From NCBI GenBank assembly GCA_016937575.1, contig JAFHKN010000002.1, forward strand, positions 2,170,001 to 2,234,000: a DNA stretch of 64,000 nt, read 5' to 3'. Position 1 is the first letter of the stretch. Every line of letters starts with the position of its first letter. Positions 20,266-27,900 of this stretch are shown one piece after another. The stretch comes from Roseomonas aeriglobus. GTDB lineage: Bacteria; Pseudomonadota; Alphaproteobacteria; Sphingomonadales; Sphingomonadaceae. Position numbers and translations under genes: made by a program. Under the pieces are notes generated by a model. It made no database searches. It saw only the letters and a list, made by a program, of their open reading frames with translations, and was not told the DNA's origin.

Positions 20266-20366
20266 CCGGCCGCTTTCCCGCAGAGGGGACGAGGGCGCCC
20301 GCCCCCTCGAATTCCGCCATTGCGGCGGCTCCCACACCCCCGTAGTTTCACGACCGGGAGGGCCGA

Positions 20367-20885
20367 ATGGCACAGACGATCGATATTTTCCGCTCGTCCA
20401 CCAACGGGTGGCTGCGGGGCACGCTGGCCGGGTGGGGTACGGTGTTGCTGTTCCTCGCCGGCCCCGTCGGCGCCGTGATCGCCAGCGGGACGACCGAAAC
20501 GGTCAATCCGGTGCTGCCGCTGTTCCTGTCGGCCATCGCGCTGGTGATCGTCGGGGTACGGTGGATCGAGGATAAATCGACGAAGTACGAGCTGACCGCC
20601 GACCGGCTGATCCTGCACCGTGGCCTCATCAACAAGTCGATCGACGAGGTCGAGCTGTACCGCGTCAAGGACGTGCGGATCGACTTCAGCCTGATCAACC
20701 AGATGGCCGATATCGGCACGCTGACGCTGACCACGTCGGACGAGACGACGCGGGCGCAGCCGCTGGTGATGCGCGACGTCCACCGCGCCCGCGCCCGCCG
20801 CGAGGAACTGCGGACCCGGGTCGAGGCCGCCCGACGACGGCGCGGGGTACGCGAGTTCGATATGGTCGACGACGCGGCATATTAA
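20367..20885 (+). CDS. Membrane protein with bacterial PH domain
   Basis: A 172-residue protein with two adjacent TM helices (about 20-65) followed by a bPH2-type domain (YELTADRLILHRGLINKSIDEVELYRVKDV). Such proteins are thought to organise lipid or protein contacts at the membrane, but no specific role is known. A GGGAGG ribosome-binding site precedes the ATG. Confidence 0.8.
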   Translation: MAQTIDIFRSSTNGWLRGTLAGWGTVLLFLAGPVGAVIASGTTETVNPVLPLFLSAIALVIVGVRWIEDKSTKYELTADRLILHRGLINKSIDEVELYRVKDVRIDFSLINQMADIGTLTLTTSDETTRAQPLVMRDVHRARARREELRTRVEAARRRRGVREFDMVDDAAY

Positions 20886-20950
20886 GCGGTTCACCGTCCA
20901 TCCCGATCGCCGACGGTCCGCTCGACATCACTCGGAATAACGGGGGGCAC

Positions 20951-21691
20951 TCAATCGTCGGTGTCGCCGGGGTCCCAGAAGGTCGCGATGGCGATGCCCG
21001 CGAGCAACGCCGCGTCGCGCTGTGCCGGGTCGCGCGGCAGCGCCAGGCGGACGCGGGTGAAGCCGTTGGTGTCGACTGCCGCCACCGGCAGCCCCTGCGC
21101 GTCGTCGAGCCAATAGCCGATCGGGCTGGACGTCGCGACGCCCCCCTTCCCCATCTCGTGCGCCGAGCGTAACGCGAGGCGCGTGTCGCCGATCACCACT
21201 TCGCCGCTGCGCACGCTCGGCTGGAAGCCCCGGGGCGGGCCGAGCGGTGCGCCCAGCAACAGATGCCCGATCGGCCGCCCGTCACGCTGAAAGTCGCAGC
21301 GCATCCGCAAGGGGGCGACCGGCTGGCTGATCGTTGCCTGACCATAAGCGACGCTTTCCTCCGACCGGTCATAGCCGCAGGCGCCCGATACGGTGCCCCC
21401 GACCTCCCCCCCGGTCACCTCGAAGCTTGTCCGGCCGAACCGCTCGGTCTGGCTGAACGCGACCGCGCCATCGCCGATAGTCTCCGTCCGGCCGTTCGAC
21501 CGGCGCTTCACCGTGCCGACCGCCGCGCCGACGCGCAGCTTGCCGTCCATGAACAGCGGCTTGCGCACCTCGATCAGCTCGCCACGCGCGGCAAAGGCGT
21601 GAAAGCCCGTCAGCGCCGGCCCGCCGGCCGTCGCGGTGGCGGCGCCGCTCAAGAGGATCGCGCCCAGCGCCCATGTCATCGCCGCTCTCAT
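20951..21691 (-). CDS. Secreted protein of unknown function
   Basis: A 246-residue protein with a clear signal peptide (about 1-22, ending ATA). The mature part is rich in Gly and Arg, with YDRSEESVAYG and an acidic C-terminal tail (FWDPGDTDD). No family was recognised. The start at 21691 is supported by an AGGGAGA ribosome-binding site. It faces the GntR regulator gene, also on the minus strand, and ends near the PH-domain gene converging from the left. Confidence 0.7.
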   Translation of the reverse strand: MRAAMTWALGAILLSGAATATAGGPALTGFHAFAARGELIEVRKPLFMDGKLRVGAAVGTVKRRSNGRTETIGDGAVAFSQTERFGRTSFEVTGGEVGGTVSGACGYDRSEESVAYGQATISQPVAPLRMRCDFQRDGRPIGHLLLGAPLGPPRGFQPSVRSGEVVIGDTRLALRSAHEMGKGGVATSSPIGYWLDDAQGLPVAAVDTNGFTRVRLALPRDPAQRDAALLAGIAIATFWDPGDTDD

Positions 21692-21771
21692 GCCGACTCT
21701 CCCTGTCGTTACGTTGCTGTACCGAGAGAGCGGCATGGCGGCTGTCGCTGGCCTGAACGACGGCGGAGTCC

Positions 21772-22434
21772 CTAGGCGGCAGATTCCTTGGCCACCGCCA
21801 GCTCGCGGCGCAGATCGTCCAGCGTCTGGTCTATGTGCTTGTACATGTCGCGCTTCACACGGTCGGTATCGCGGGCAAGCCACGCCTCGAGCAGCATCGC
21901 ATGTTCGTCATTGGCGCGGCGATCGCGGCCTGCGGGCTGGAGGTGGATGCTGACGTAGCGCTCGCTCAGGACGTGCAGCCGTTCGAGCAGCTGCAGCGTG
22001 ATCGCGCGGCCCGCGGGACGCAGCAGCGCGATGTGAAACGCGCGATTGGCGGCGCCGACGTGGATGTCGTGCGCATCGGTTTCGCGGTCGAGCGCGGCGA
22101 GCGCGGCAATCGCCTGATCGCGATCGGTGTCGGTGGCGCGTTCCGCGGCCAGCGCGACCGCATCCGGCTCGATCTTCAGGCGCAGGGCGTAGACGTCCTC
22201 CGCTTCTTCGGCGGTCAGCTCGCGGACGAAGAAGCCGTGGTTGGCCTGCGACCGGACCAGCCCCTCCTGCTCCAGCCGCGCCAGGGCCTCGCGGAGCGGG
22301 ATCTTGCTGACGCCCAGCTCGGCCGCCAGTGCGTCCTGACGGATCGCGGTCTTGCCCTGGACCGTACCGGCGAGGATGCGGTCGCGGACGATATCGACGA
22401 GGCGATCGGACAGGGTGCGGACGACTAGGCTCAT
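21772..22434 (-). CDS. GntR-family regulator, FCD (FadR) subfamily
   Basis: A 220-residue regulator. The N-terminal winged helix-turn-helix (about 10-75) includes RQDALAAELGVSKIPLREALARLEQEGLV, and the C-terminal all-helical FCD ligand-binding domain includes ALRLKIEPDAVALAAERA and the His residues expected for metal binding (AFHIALLRPAGR, DEHAMLLEAW). It lies directly downstream of the hydroxyproline genes on the same strand and probably controls them. Inducer is inferred to be a hydroxyproline pathway compound. A candidate operator lies at 25859-25870. Confidence 0.88.
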   Translation of the reverse strand: MSLVVRTLSDRLVDIVRDRILAGTVQGKTAIRQDALAAELGVSKIPLREALARLEQEGLVRSQANHGFFVRELTAEEAEDVYALRLKIEPDAVALAAERATDTDRDQAIAALAALDRETDAHDIHVGAANRAFHIALLRPAGRAITLQLLERLHVLSERYVSIHLQPAGRDRRANDEHAMLLEAWLARDTDRVKRDMYKHIDQTLDDLRRELAVAKESAA

Positions 22435-22504
22435 TTGCGGACAACCCGGAAAAGTGACCGTCGCAATGGCATGGCGACGGGCCGCGATACCAAGAAGCGG
22501 ATCG

Positions 22505-23770
22505 TCAGCGGTCGAACCTTGCCACATTGTAGGGCGACAGGTCGATATGTGATTTCGCGCCGGTCAGATAGCCTGCGAGCAATTCGCCGGTCGTCGCCGC
22601 GAGGGTCAGGCCCAGATGCTGGTGGCCGAAGGCATAGGCGATCGACGGGTGGCGGCGACTGCGGCCGATCGCGGGAAGATAGTCGGGCAATGTCGGCCGC
22701 GCGCCCATCCACGGCCGGGGCGTTTCGGCAAAGCCGATGCCGAGCGCGGCGAGATGTCCCGCGAGCCGCGCCCATTTGCGCGGGTCCGGCGCTCGCTCGA
22801 TCGTCGAGAATTCGACGAAGCTCGCCGCGCGAAGGGCGCCGGCAAAACGGGTCAGGATCAGCGAGCGATCCTCGAATACCACCGGCGGCAGCGCGCGCGG
22901 CCAATCGACTGGTTCGGCTTCGAGGTGATAGCCGCGCTCGGCGATCAGCGGGACACGGTGGCCGAGCGGTTGGAGAAGCCGTGCCGACGCTGCCCCTGCG
23001 GCGACCACCGCGACATCGGCGTCGAGCGCACCGCCATCGTCGAGCGCGACGCGCACGCCTTGCTGCGTTGGCACCAGCGCGGCGACCTGTCCGGAGCGCC
23101 GCCGTCCGCCAGCCTGGGTGAAGGTGGCGTGCAGGGCATCGCCCAGCGCCGCCGGATCGACGATCTGGCCACTGCCGGAAAAGCGGATGCCCCCGGCGAG
23201 CGGCACCGATATGCGGCGACCGAGCTCGGCCAGCTCGTCCGCCATCAGGTCCCGAAACTGCGCCGTACCGATATCGCTCGATGCCCAGGCCGCGCGGCCG
23301 CGCGCTGCGGTCTCGGGCGTCTCCCACAGGACGATATGCCCGTCCTCGCGCAGCAGGTCGCTCCGCTGCGCCACGTCGAGCAAGCGCCGCCACGCCGGCA
23401 GCGCGTCGGCCAGCAGTTTCGATAGCGCGATCTTGCCGGCTTCGAATCGGTCCGGCGCGCTGGCCCGCATTAGCCGCAGCCCGAACGGCAACCAGGTCGC
23501 GAGGTCGCGCGGCGGCAGGCCGAGCGCGCCCCCGCGCAGGAACAGCCGCGTCGGCATGCTGCGCAGCGTCGCGCGCGACGCGAGCGGTGCGACCTGCTCG
23601 ACTGCGATATGTCCGGCGTTACCCCAGGATGCGCCGCGCCAGGCGGCGTCCGGCGCAACGATCGTGGTCGCAACGCCCTGCCGCCGCAGCGCGACGGCGA
23701 CCGACAGGCCGACGACGCCGTTGCCGACGACGATTGCGCTGCGGGGACGAGCGGCCGTATCCACCGTCAC
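22505..23770 (-). CDS. FAD-dependent D-amino acid (D-hydroxyproline) dehydrogenase
   Basis: A 421-residue DAO-fold flavoprotein. The N-terminal dinucleotide fold shows VVGNGVVGLSVAVALRRQG; the active-site side contains GNAGHIAVEQ, and the C-terminal FAD-binding turn is GHQHLGLTLAATTGELLAGYL. The likely reaction is oxidation of cis-4-hydroxy-D-proline to pyrroline-4-hydroxy-2-carboxylate, inferred from its place next to the epimerase. The start is GTG at 23770, 5 nt after the epimerase stop; GTG at 23764 is an alternative. Sequence alone would not exclude another D-amino acid substrate. Confidence 0.85.
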   Translation of the reverse strand: MTVDTAARPRSAIVVGNGVVGLSVAVALRRQGVATTIVAPDAAWRGASWGNAGHIAVEQVAPLASRATLRSMPTRLFLRGGALGLPPRDLATWLPFGLRLMRASAPDRFEAGKIALSKLLADALPAWRRLLDVAQRSDLLREDGHIVLWETPETAARGRAAWASSDIGTAQFRDLMADELAELGRRISVPLAGGIRFSGSGQIVDPAALGDALHATFTQAGGRRRSGQVAALVPTQQGVRVALDDGGALDADVAVVAAGAASARLLQPLGHRVPLIAERGYHLEAEPVDWPRALPPVVFEDRSLILTRFAGALRAASFVEFSTIERAPDPRKWARLAGHLAALGIGFAETPRPWMGARPTLPDYLPAIGRSRRHPSIAYAFGHQHLGLTLAATTGELLAGYLTGAKSHIDLSPYNVARFDR

Positions 23771-23775
23771 GCGGA

Positions 23776-24774
23776 TCAGACGACCGTAAAGCCGGCCCAG
23801 AACGGGTCTTCGCGGTCGATCCAGATCGTGTTGTGCCCGGTCGCGATCGCCGATCCTTCGATCGACGGAATGATACCGGCCTGATCGCCGATGGTCGCCG
23901 CCGCCTCGACGCGGCCGATGAAGCGGCTGCCGATATAGCTTTCGTGGACGAAGGTATCGCCGACCGCCAGGCGTCCCGTCGCCGCGAGCTGGGCAAGACG
24001 CGCCGACGTGCCGGTGCCGCATGGGCTGCGATCGATCGCGCGCTCGCCGTAGAACACCGCGTTGCGGCCATCGGCGCCCTCACCCTTGGGCTTGTCGGCC
24101 CAAAGGACATGGGTCACGCCGCGGATGGTCGGTTCCAGCGGATGGACCGGTTCGTACACCGCGCGCACCGCCGTGCGGATCGCGCGGCTGTATTCGACGA
24201 TCGCCGCCGCGCCCAGATCGTCGAGGCCGGTGTAGCCACCCTGCGGTTCGATGATCGCATAATAATTGCCGCCATAGGACACGTCGATCGTGAGGGGCCC
24301 GAGGCCGGGAACGTCGATCTGGAGTCCGCGCGTCGCGAGATAGGCGGGCACGTTGCGGATCTTCACCGAACGCACGCGGTTGCCGTCCGCCACATAGTCG
24401 ATGGTGATCGTGCCCGCAGGCACCTCGACAACCAGCTTGCCCGGCTCGCGCGGCTGGATCAGCCCGTTTTCCAGGCCGAAGGTAATCATGCCGATCGTGC
24501 CGTGGCCGCACATCGGCAGGCATCCCGATGTCTCGATGAACAGGATGGCGGCATCGGCATCGGGGCCGCACGGCGGATAGAGGAAACCGCCCGACATCAT
24601 GTCGTGCCCGCGCGGCTCGAAACACAGGCCGGTGCGGATCCAGTCGAACCGCGCCAGGAAATCCTGGCGCCGTTCCGCCATGCTGCGCCCCTGCAGCAAA
24701 GGCGCACCGCCGGCCACCAGGCGAACGGGATTGCCCGCCGTATGGCCATCGATGCAGAAGAAGGTATGACGCAT
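23776..24774 (-). CDS. 4-hydroxyproline 2-epimerase
   Basis: A 332-residue proline-racemase-superfamily enzyme that converts trans-4-hydroxy-L-proline to cis-4-hydroxy-D-proline. Both catalytic cysteines are present: Cys89 in MCGHGT and Cys252 in SPCGTGTS. The Cys/Cys pair points to an epimerase, whereas the hydroxyproline dehydratase branch has Thr in one position. The conserved GHTAGNPVRLV N-terminal region is present. The ATG at 24774 is preceded by GAGGTGG, which lies within a perfect palindrome (24777-24789). The downstream dehydrogenase begins 5 nt after its stop. Confidence 0.93.
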   Translation of the reverse strand: MRHTFFCIDGHTAGNPVRLVAGGAPLLQGRSMAERRQDFLARFDWIRTGLCFEPRGHDMMSGGFLYPPCGPDADAAILFIETSGCLPMCGHGTIGMITFGLENGLIQPREPGKLVVEVPAGTITIDYVADGNRVRSVKIRNVPAYLATRGLQIDVPGLGPLTIDVSYGGNYYAIIEPQGGYTGLDDLGAAAIVEYSRAIRTAVRAVYEPVHPLEPTIRGVTHVLWADKPKGEGADGRNAVFYGERAIDRSPCGTGTSARLAQLAATGRLAVGDTFVHESYIGSRFIGRVEAAATIGDQAGIIPSIEGSAIATGHNTIWIDREDPFWAGFTVV

Positions 24775-24904
24775 AAGTGGATGATCCACCTCGGTTGAAT
24801 TGGACATGCTCCGGCGCAGGCCGAATCCGTGGCAGTCACAGCTTTCGATCGCCACCGCTCCGGCCTGCGCCGGGGCACGTGTCTCAACCTGACTGGATCA
24901 ACCT
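24775..24904. repeat. Spacer with a perfect 13-bp inverted repeat
   Basis: CCGGCGCAGGCCG (24811-24823) is the exact reverse complement of CGGCCTGCGCCGG (24861-24873), with a 37-bp loop. A separate palindrome GTGGATGATCCAC (24777-24789) overlaps the likely ribosome-binding site of the epimerase gene. Either could act as a processing or regulatory hairpin within the operon. Confidence 0.6.
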
Positions 24905-25837
24905 TCAGGCAGCGACGGCCTTCGGCATCGCGGGCGTCAGCGTCGGCCGCGTCGCCGCACATTTTTCGACCATCGCGATAACTTCGGCGCGACGTGCCCC
25001 TTCCAGCGGCAGACGCGGCAGGCGGACGCGTTCCGAGCCGCGGCCCATGATCTGTTCGGCGAGCTTGATCGACTGGACCAGGTCATGCTCGGCATCGAGG
25101 TGGAGCAGCGGCATGAACCAGCGATAGATGCGTCGCGCCTCTTCCCAATCGCCACGATAGACCGCGGCGATCAGCGCGACCGATTCCTGCGGGAAGGCAC
25201 TGGTCAGGCCCGACACCCAGCCCGATGCGCCCAGCAGCATGCCTTCGAGCGCGACGTCGTCGAGACCGGCCATCACCGTGTAGCGGTCGCCGAAGCGGTT
25301 GATGACGTCGGTGAAGCGGCGCGGATCCGGCGCGCTTTCCTTGACCGCGACGATGTTCTTGACCGGATTCAGCAGTTCGAGCGTCGCGAAGTCGACCGAC
25401 ACGCGGTACGCGGGCGGGTTATTGTAGAGCATGATCGGCAGACCGGTCGATTCCGCAACCGTCCGGAAATGCGTCGCCAGTTCGTTGGGCGTCGGAACAT
25501 AGACCATCGCTGGCAGCAGCATCAGCGCATCGATGCCGATCGCTTCGGCTTCACGGGCAAATTCGGCCGCACGGTGCGTCGTGAATTCGGACACGCCCGT
25601 GATCAGCGGGACGCGACCGCCGACCGCCTCAACGCCGGCCTTCAACACGGCATGTTTTTCAGCGACGTCCAGCGAGTTGTTCTCGCCACAGGTGCCGAGC
25701 AGGATCAGACCGTCAACGCCATCGTCGACCAGAGCGACCAGTCCGCGCTGAGTTTCGTCGATATCGACCGAACCGTCGGCAGCGAATTGGGTGGTGGCGG
25801 CGGGATAGACACCCGTCCAGAGTGCGGTCTTCGTCAC
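24905..25837 (-). CDS. Dihydrodipicolinate synthase-family enzyme, probable pyrroline-4-hydroxy-2-carboxylate deaminase
   Basis: A 310-residue TIM-barrel Schiff-base enzyme of the DapA/NanA family. Lys166 (NIVAVKES) is the Schiff-base residue and Tyr138 (LYNNPP) its partner; GTCGENNSL forms the usual carboxylate-binding loop. By context, next to epimerase and dehydrogenase, it should convert pyrroline-4-hydroxy-2-carboxylate to alpha-ketoglutarate semialdehyde plus ammonia. It is the first gene of the minus-strand operon, divergent from the M24 peptidase. A GGAGATTTC ribosome-binding site precedes the ATG. Confidence 0.88.
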   Translation of the reverse strand: MTKTALWTGVYPAATTQFAADGSVDIDETQRGLVALVDDGVDGLILLGTCGENNSLDVAEKHAVLKAGVEAVGGRVPLITGVSEFTTHRAAEFAREAEAIGIDALMLLPAMVYVPTPNELATHFRTVAESTGLPIMLYNNPPAYRVSVDFATLELLNPVKNIVAVKESAPDPRRFTDVINRFGDRYTVMAGLDDVALEGMLLGASGWVSGLTSAFPQESVALIAAVYRGDWEEARRIYRWFMPLLHLDAEHDLVQSIKLAEQIMGRGSERVRLPRLPLEGARRAEVIAMVEKCAATRPTLTPAMPKAVAA

Positions 25838-25858
25838 TGAAATCTCCTGAAGCTAATC

Positions 25859-25870
25859 ATCGTATACGAT
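25859..25870. promoter_or_regulatory. Palindromic operator, likely GntR/FCD site
   Basis: The 12-bp perfect palindrome ATCGTATACGAT lies between the divergent deaminase and M24 peptidase genes. GTATAC-centred palindromes are typical sites of FadR-subfamily GntR regulators, and such a regulator is encoded in the same cluster. The site is 21 bp from the deaminase start and 57 bp from the peptidase start. Confidence 0.6.
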
Positions 25871-25927
25871 TCTCGTCGAGCGCTGGCAAATTGTTTATTG
25901 CGGCTCGAAACAAAAAAGGATTTGACT

Positions 25928-27130
25928 ATGTCTCAGATAGGCGGATCGACGATCGACCGCGAACTCGCTGCGATCGTGCCATGGGGGAATCGGGCGCCGT
26001 CGATCGCTTCGTCCGAACGCGAATACCGTCTCGAAAAAGCTCGTCGCCTTACCCGGGACATGGGCGCCGATGCGCTGCTGATCGGCGCAGGCGACAGCTT
26101 GCGCTATTTCGCCGGCGTCCCGTGGGGCGCGACCGAGCGATTGGTCGCCTTGCTGCTGCCGGTCGCCAGCCGCCCGGTACTGATCGCACCGGCGTTCGAA
26201 CTCGGCTCGCTCGAGGCCGATCTGAAGATCGACGCCGATATCCGTCTGTGGGAGGAGCATGAAAGCCCTGCGCACCTGGTCGTCGATACGCTTGGCGCAG
26301 CGCGCGGCGGCACGCTGGCGCTCGATCCCGCCCTACCTTTCCTGGCGGCGGAGCGCATCCGCGCTGCAGCACCCGCGCTGACGCTGGTCGATGCCGCGGC
26401 GGTCGTCGACGGGTGTCGATCGGTCAAGTCGTCGGCCGAGATCGCCCTACTTGCCCAGGCCAAGGCGATGACGCTGGAGGTGCAGCGCTGTGCCGCCCGC
26501 GTGCTCGCCCCCGGGATCCGCGCGTCCGAGGTCCGCCGCTTCATAGACGCCGCGCATCGCGCGATCGGCGCGACCGACGGCTCCTATTTCTGCGCGGTCC
26601 AGTTCGGCCGGTCGACCGCCTTTCCGCACGGCCTGCCGGTCGACGACGTACTGGCGGAGGACGATCTGGTGCTGATCGACACCGGCTGTCGGGTCGAGGG
26701 GTACCACTCCGATATCACGCGCACCTATGCCTTCGGCCGTATCGACGACGAGCAGCGCGTGATCTGGGAGCTGGAGAAGGAAGCTCAGGCCGCCGCCTTC
26801 GCCGCGGTCGAACCCGGTCGCCCCTGCGAATCGATCGATGCCGCTGCCCGCGTCGTTCTCGAACGCGCCGGGCTCGGCCCCGACTATCGCCTGCCCGGCC
26901 TGCCGCATCGCACGGGACACGGCATCGGTCTGTCGATCCACGAGCCCGCCTACCTCGTCCGCGGCGATACGACGCCGCTGGCACCGGGCATGTGTTTTTC
27001 CAACGAGCCGATGATCGTGGTGCCCGACCGGTTCGGCATTCGGCTGGAGGATCATTTCTACGTGACCGAGGATGGCGCCGCCTGGTTCACGCAACCGTCG
27101 GTAGCGATCGATCGGCCATTCGCGGAGTGA
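25928..27130 (+). CDS. M24-family X-Pro-type peptidase
   Basis: A 400-residue pita-bread metallopeptidase. All five metal ligands are present: Asp251 and Asp262 (IDTGCRVEGYHSDITRTYAFG region), His331 (RTGHGIGLSIHE), Glu360 (CFSNEPMIV) and Glu374 (RLEDHFYV). It should cleave X-Pro bonds. Its divergent position across the GntR operator suggests it could release hydroxyproline from peptides; this is inference. The ATG at 25928 follows an AAGGA ribosome-binding site. Transcription ends at the shared terminator near 27200. Confidence 0.9.
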   Translation: MSQIGGSTIDRELAAIVPWGNRAPSIASSEREYRLEKARRLTRDMGADALLIGAGDSLRYFAGVPWGATERLVALLLPVASRPVLIAPAFELGSLEADLKIDADIRLWEEHESPAHLVVDTLGAARGGTLALDPALPFLAAERIRAAAPALTLVDAAAVVDGCRSVKSSAEIALLAQAKAMTLEVQRCAARVLAPGIRASEVRRFIDAAHRAIGATDGSYFCAVQFGRSTAFPHGLPVDDVLAEDDLVLIDTGCRVEGYHSDITRTYAFGRIDDEQRVIWELEKEAQAAAFAAVEPGRPCESIDAAARVVLERAGLGPDYRLPGLPHRTGHGIGLSIHEPAYLVRGDTTPLAPGMCFSNEPMIVVPDRFGIRLEDHFYVTEDGAAWFTQPSVAIDRPFAE

Positions 27131-27190
27131 CGGACGCCGCCTTCCCTCCCGCCGATGCGCCGCGATGGCGTCGTGTCGGCCCCGGAAAGC

Positions 27191-27227
27191 AAAAACCCCG
27201 ACAGACCAACGGCCTGTCGGAGTTTTT
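27191..27227. terminator. Bidirectional terminator between the M24 gene and tRNA-Val
   Basis: CCGACAG (27198-27204) pairs with CTGTCGG (27214-27220). The hairpin is flanked by AAAAA on the left and AGTTTTT on the right, so it can stop both the plus-strand peptidase transcript and the minus-strand tRNA transcript. Confidence 0.85.
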
Positions 27228-27229
27228 AA

Positions 27230-27304
27230 TGGTGGGCGTGGCAAGGATTGAACTTGCGACCCCTGCGATGTCAACACAGTGCTCTACCACTGAGCTACAC
27301 GCCC
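27230..27304 (-). tRNA. tRNA-Val (anticodon GAC)
   Basis: The minus strand has acceptor GGGCGTG/CACGCCC, D-arm GCTC AGTGGTA GAGC, anticodon stem CTGTG/CGCAG around TTGACAT (anticodon GAC), and an encoded CCA end. It reads GUC and GUU. The terminator at 27191-27227 follows directly. Confidence 0.95.
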
Positions 27305-27375
27305 ACTGCCCTTGCGGGAAGCGCGCTCCTAGCGGCCGAATCGGATCGGCGCAAGCGCGTTCGGTGAGAAAAATC

Positions 27376-27753
27376 TCAGATATGCCCGCTGGCGCTGCCG
27401 ACCTCGAACATGCGGTCCACTTCCAGCACCAGATCGCGAAGGTGAAACGGCTTGGAGAGGACGCGCGCCTGGGGCATCGCCTTGCCGGCCTTCAGCGTCA
27501 CCGCGGCGAAGCCGGTGATGAACATCACCCGCGTATCGGGCGCAATGTCGGCGCAACGCTGGGCGAGTTCGATACCGTCCATTTCGGGCATGACGATGTC
27601 GGTCAGCAACAGGTCGAAGGTCTCCGCCTCCAATAGCGGCAGCGCGGCGGTGCCGCGGTCGACCGATGTGACGGCATAGCCCGACCGTTCCAGTGCGCGC
27701 GCCAGATACTGGCGCATCACATCGTCGTCTTCGGCCAGCAGAATCCGTATCAT
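27376..27753 (-). CDS. cpdR: Cell-cycle response regulator CpdR
   Basis: A 125-residue single receiver domain. Start ILLAEDDDVMRQYLARAL, phospho-acceptor Asp52 in LLTDIVMPEMDG, and the very typical FITGFAAVTL and LSKPFHLRDLVLEV regions match CpdR. In Caulobacter, unphosphorylated CpdR primes ClpXP for timed proteolysis, and the CckA-ChpT relay phosphorylates it. The start at 27753 is taken because the upstream frame extension is not conserved in character. It lies divergent to the N-formylglutamate amidohydrolase gene. Confidence 0.92.
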   Translation of the reverse strand: MIRILLAEDDDVMRQYLARALERSGYAVTSVDRGTAALPLLEAETFDLLLTDIVMPEMDGIELAQRCADIAPDTRVMFITGFAAVTLKAGKAMPQARVLSKPFHLRDLVLEVDRMFEVGSASGHI

Positions 27754-27900
27754 CAAATTATCCCCATGACCGCACGCCGGGCGATCCGCGCGCCTTGTAT
27801 CCGCCAAGCCTTTAAGAAATTCCAGCCGCACCGGCGGGTTCCGTACGCGGTTCATCGCAGGCGATTGTCCTGGCGGGGCGCACCGCCTAGCGTGGGTGAC

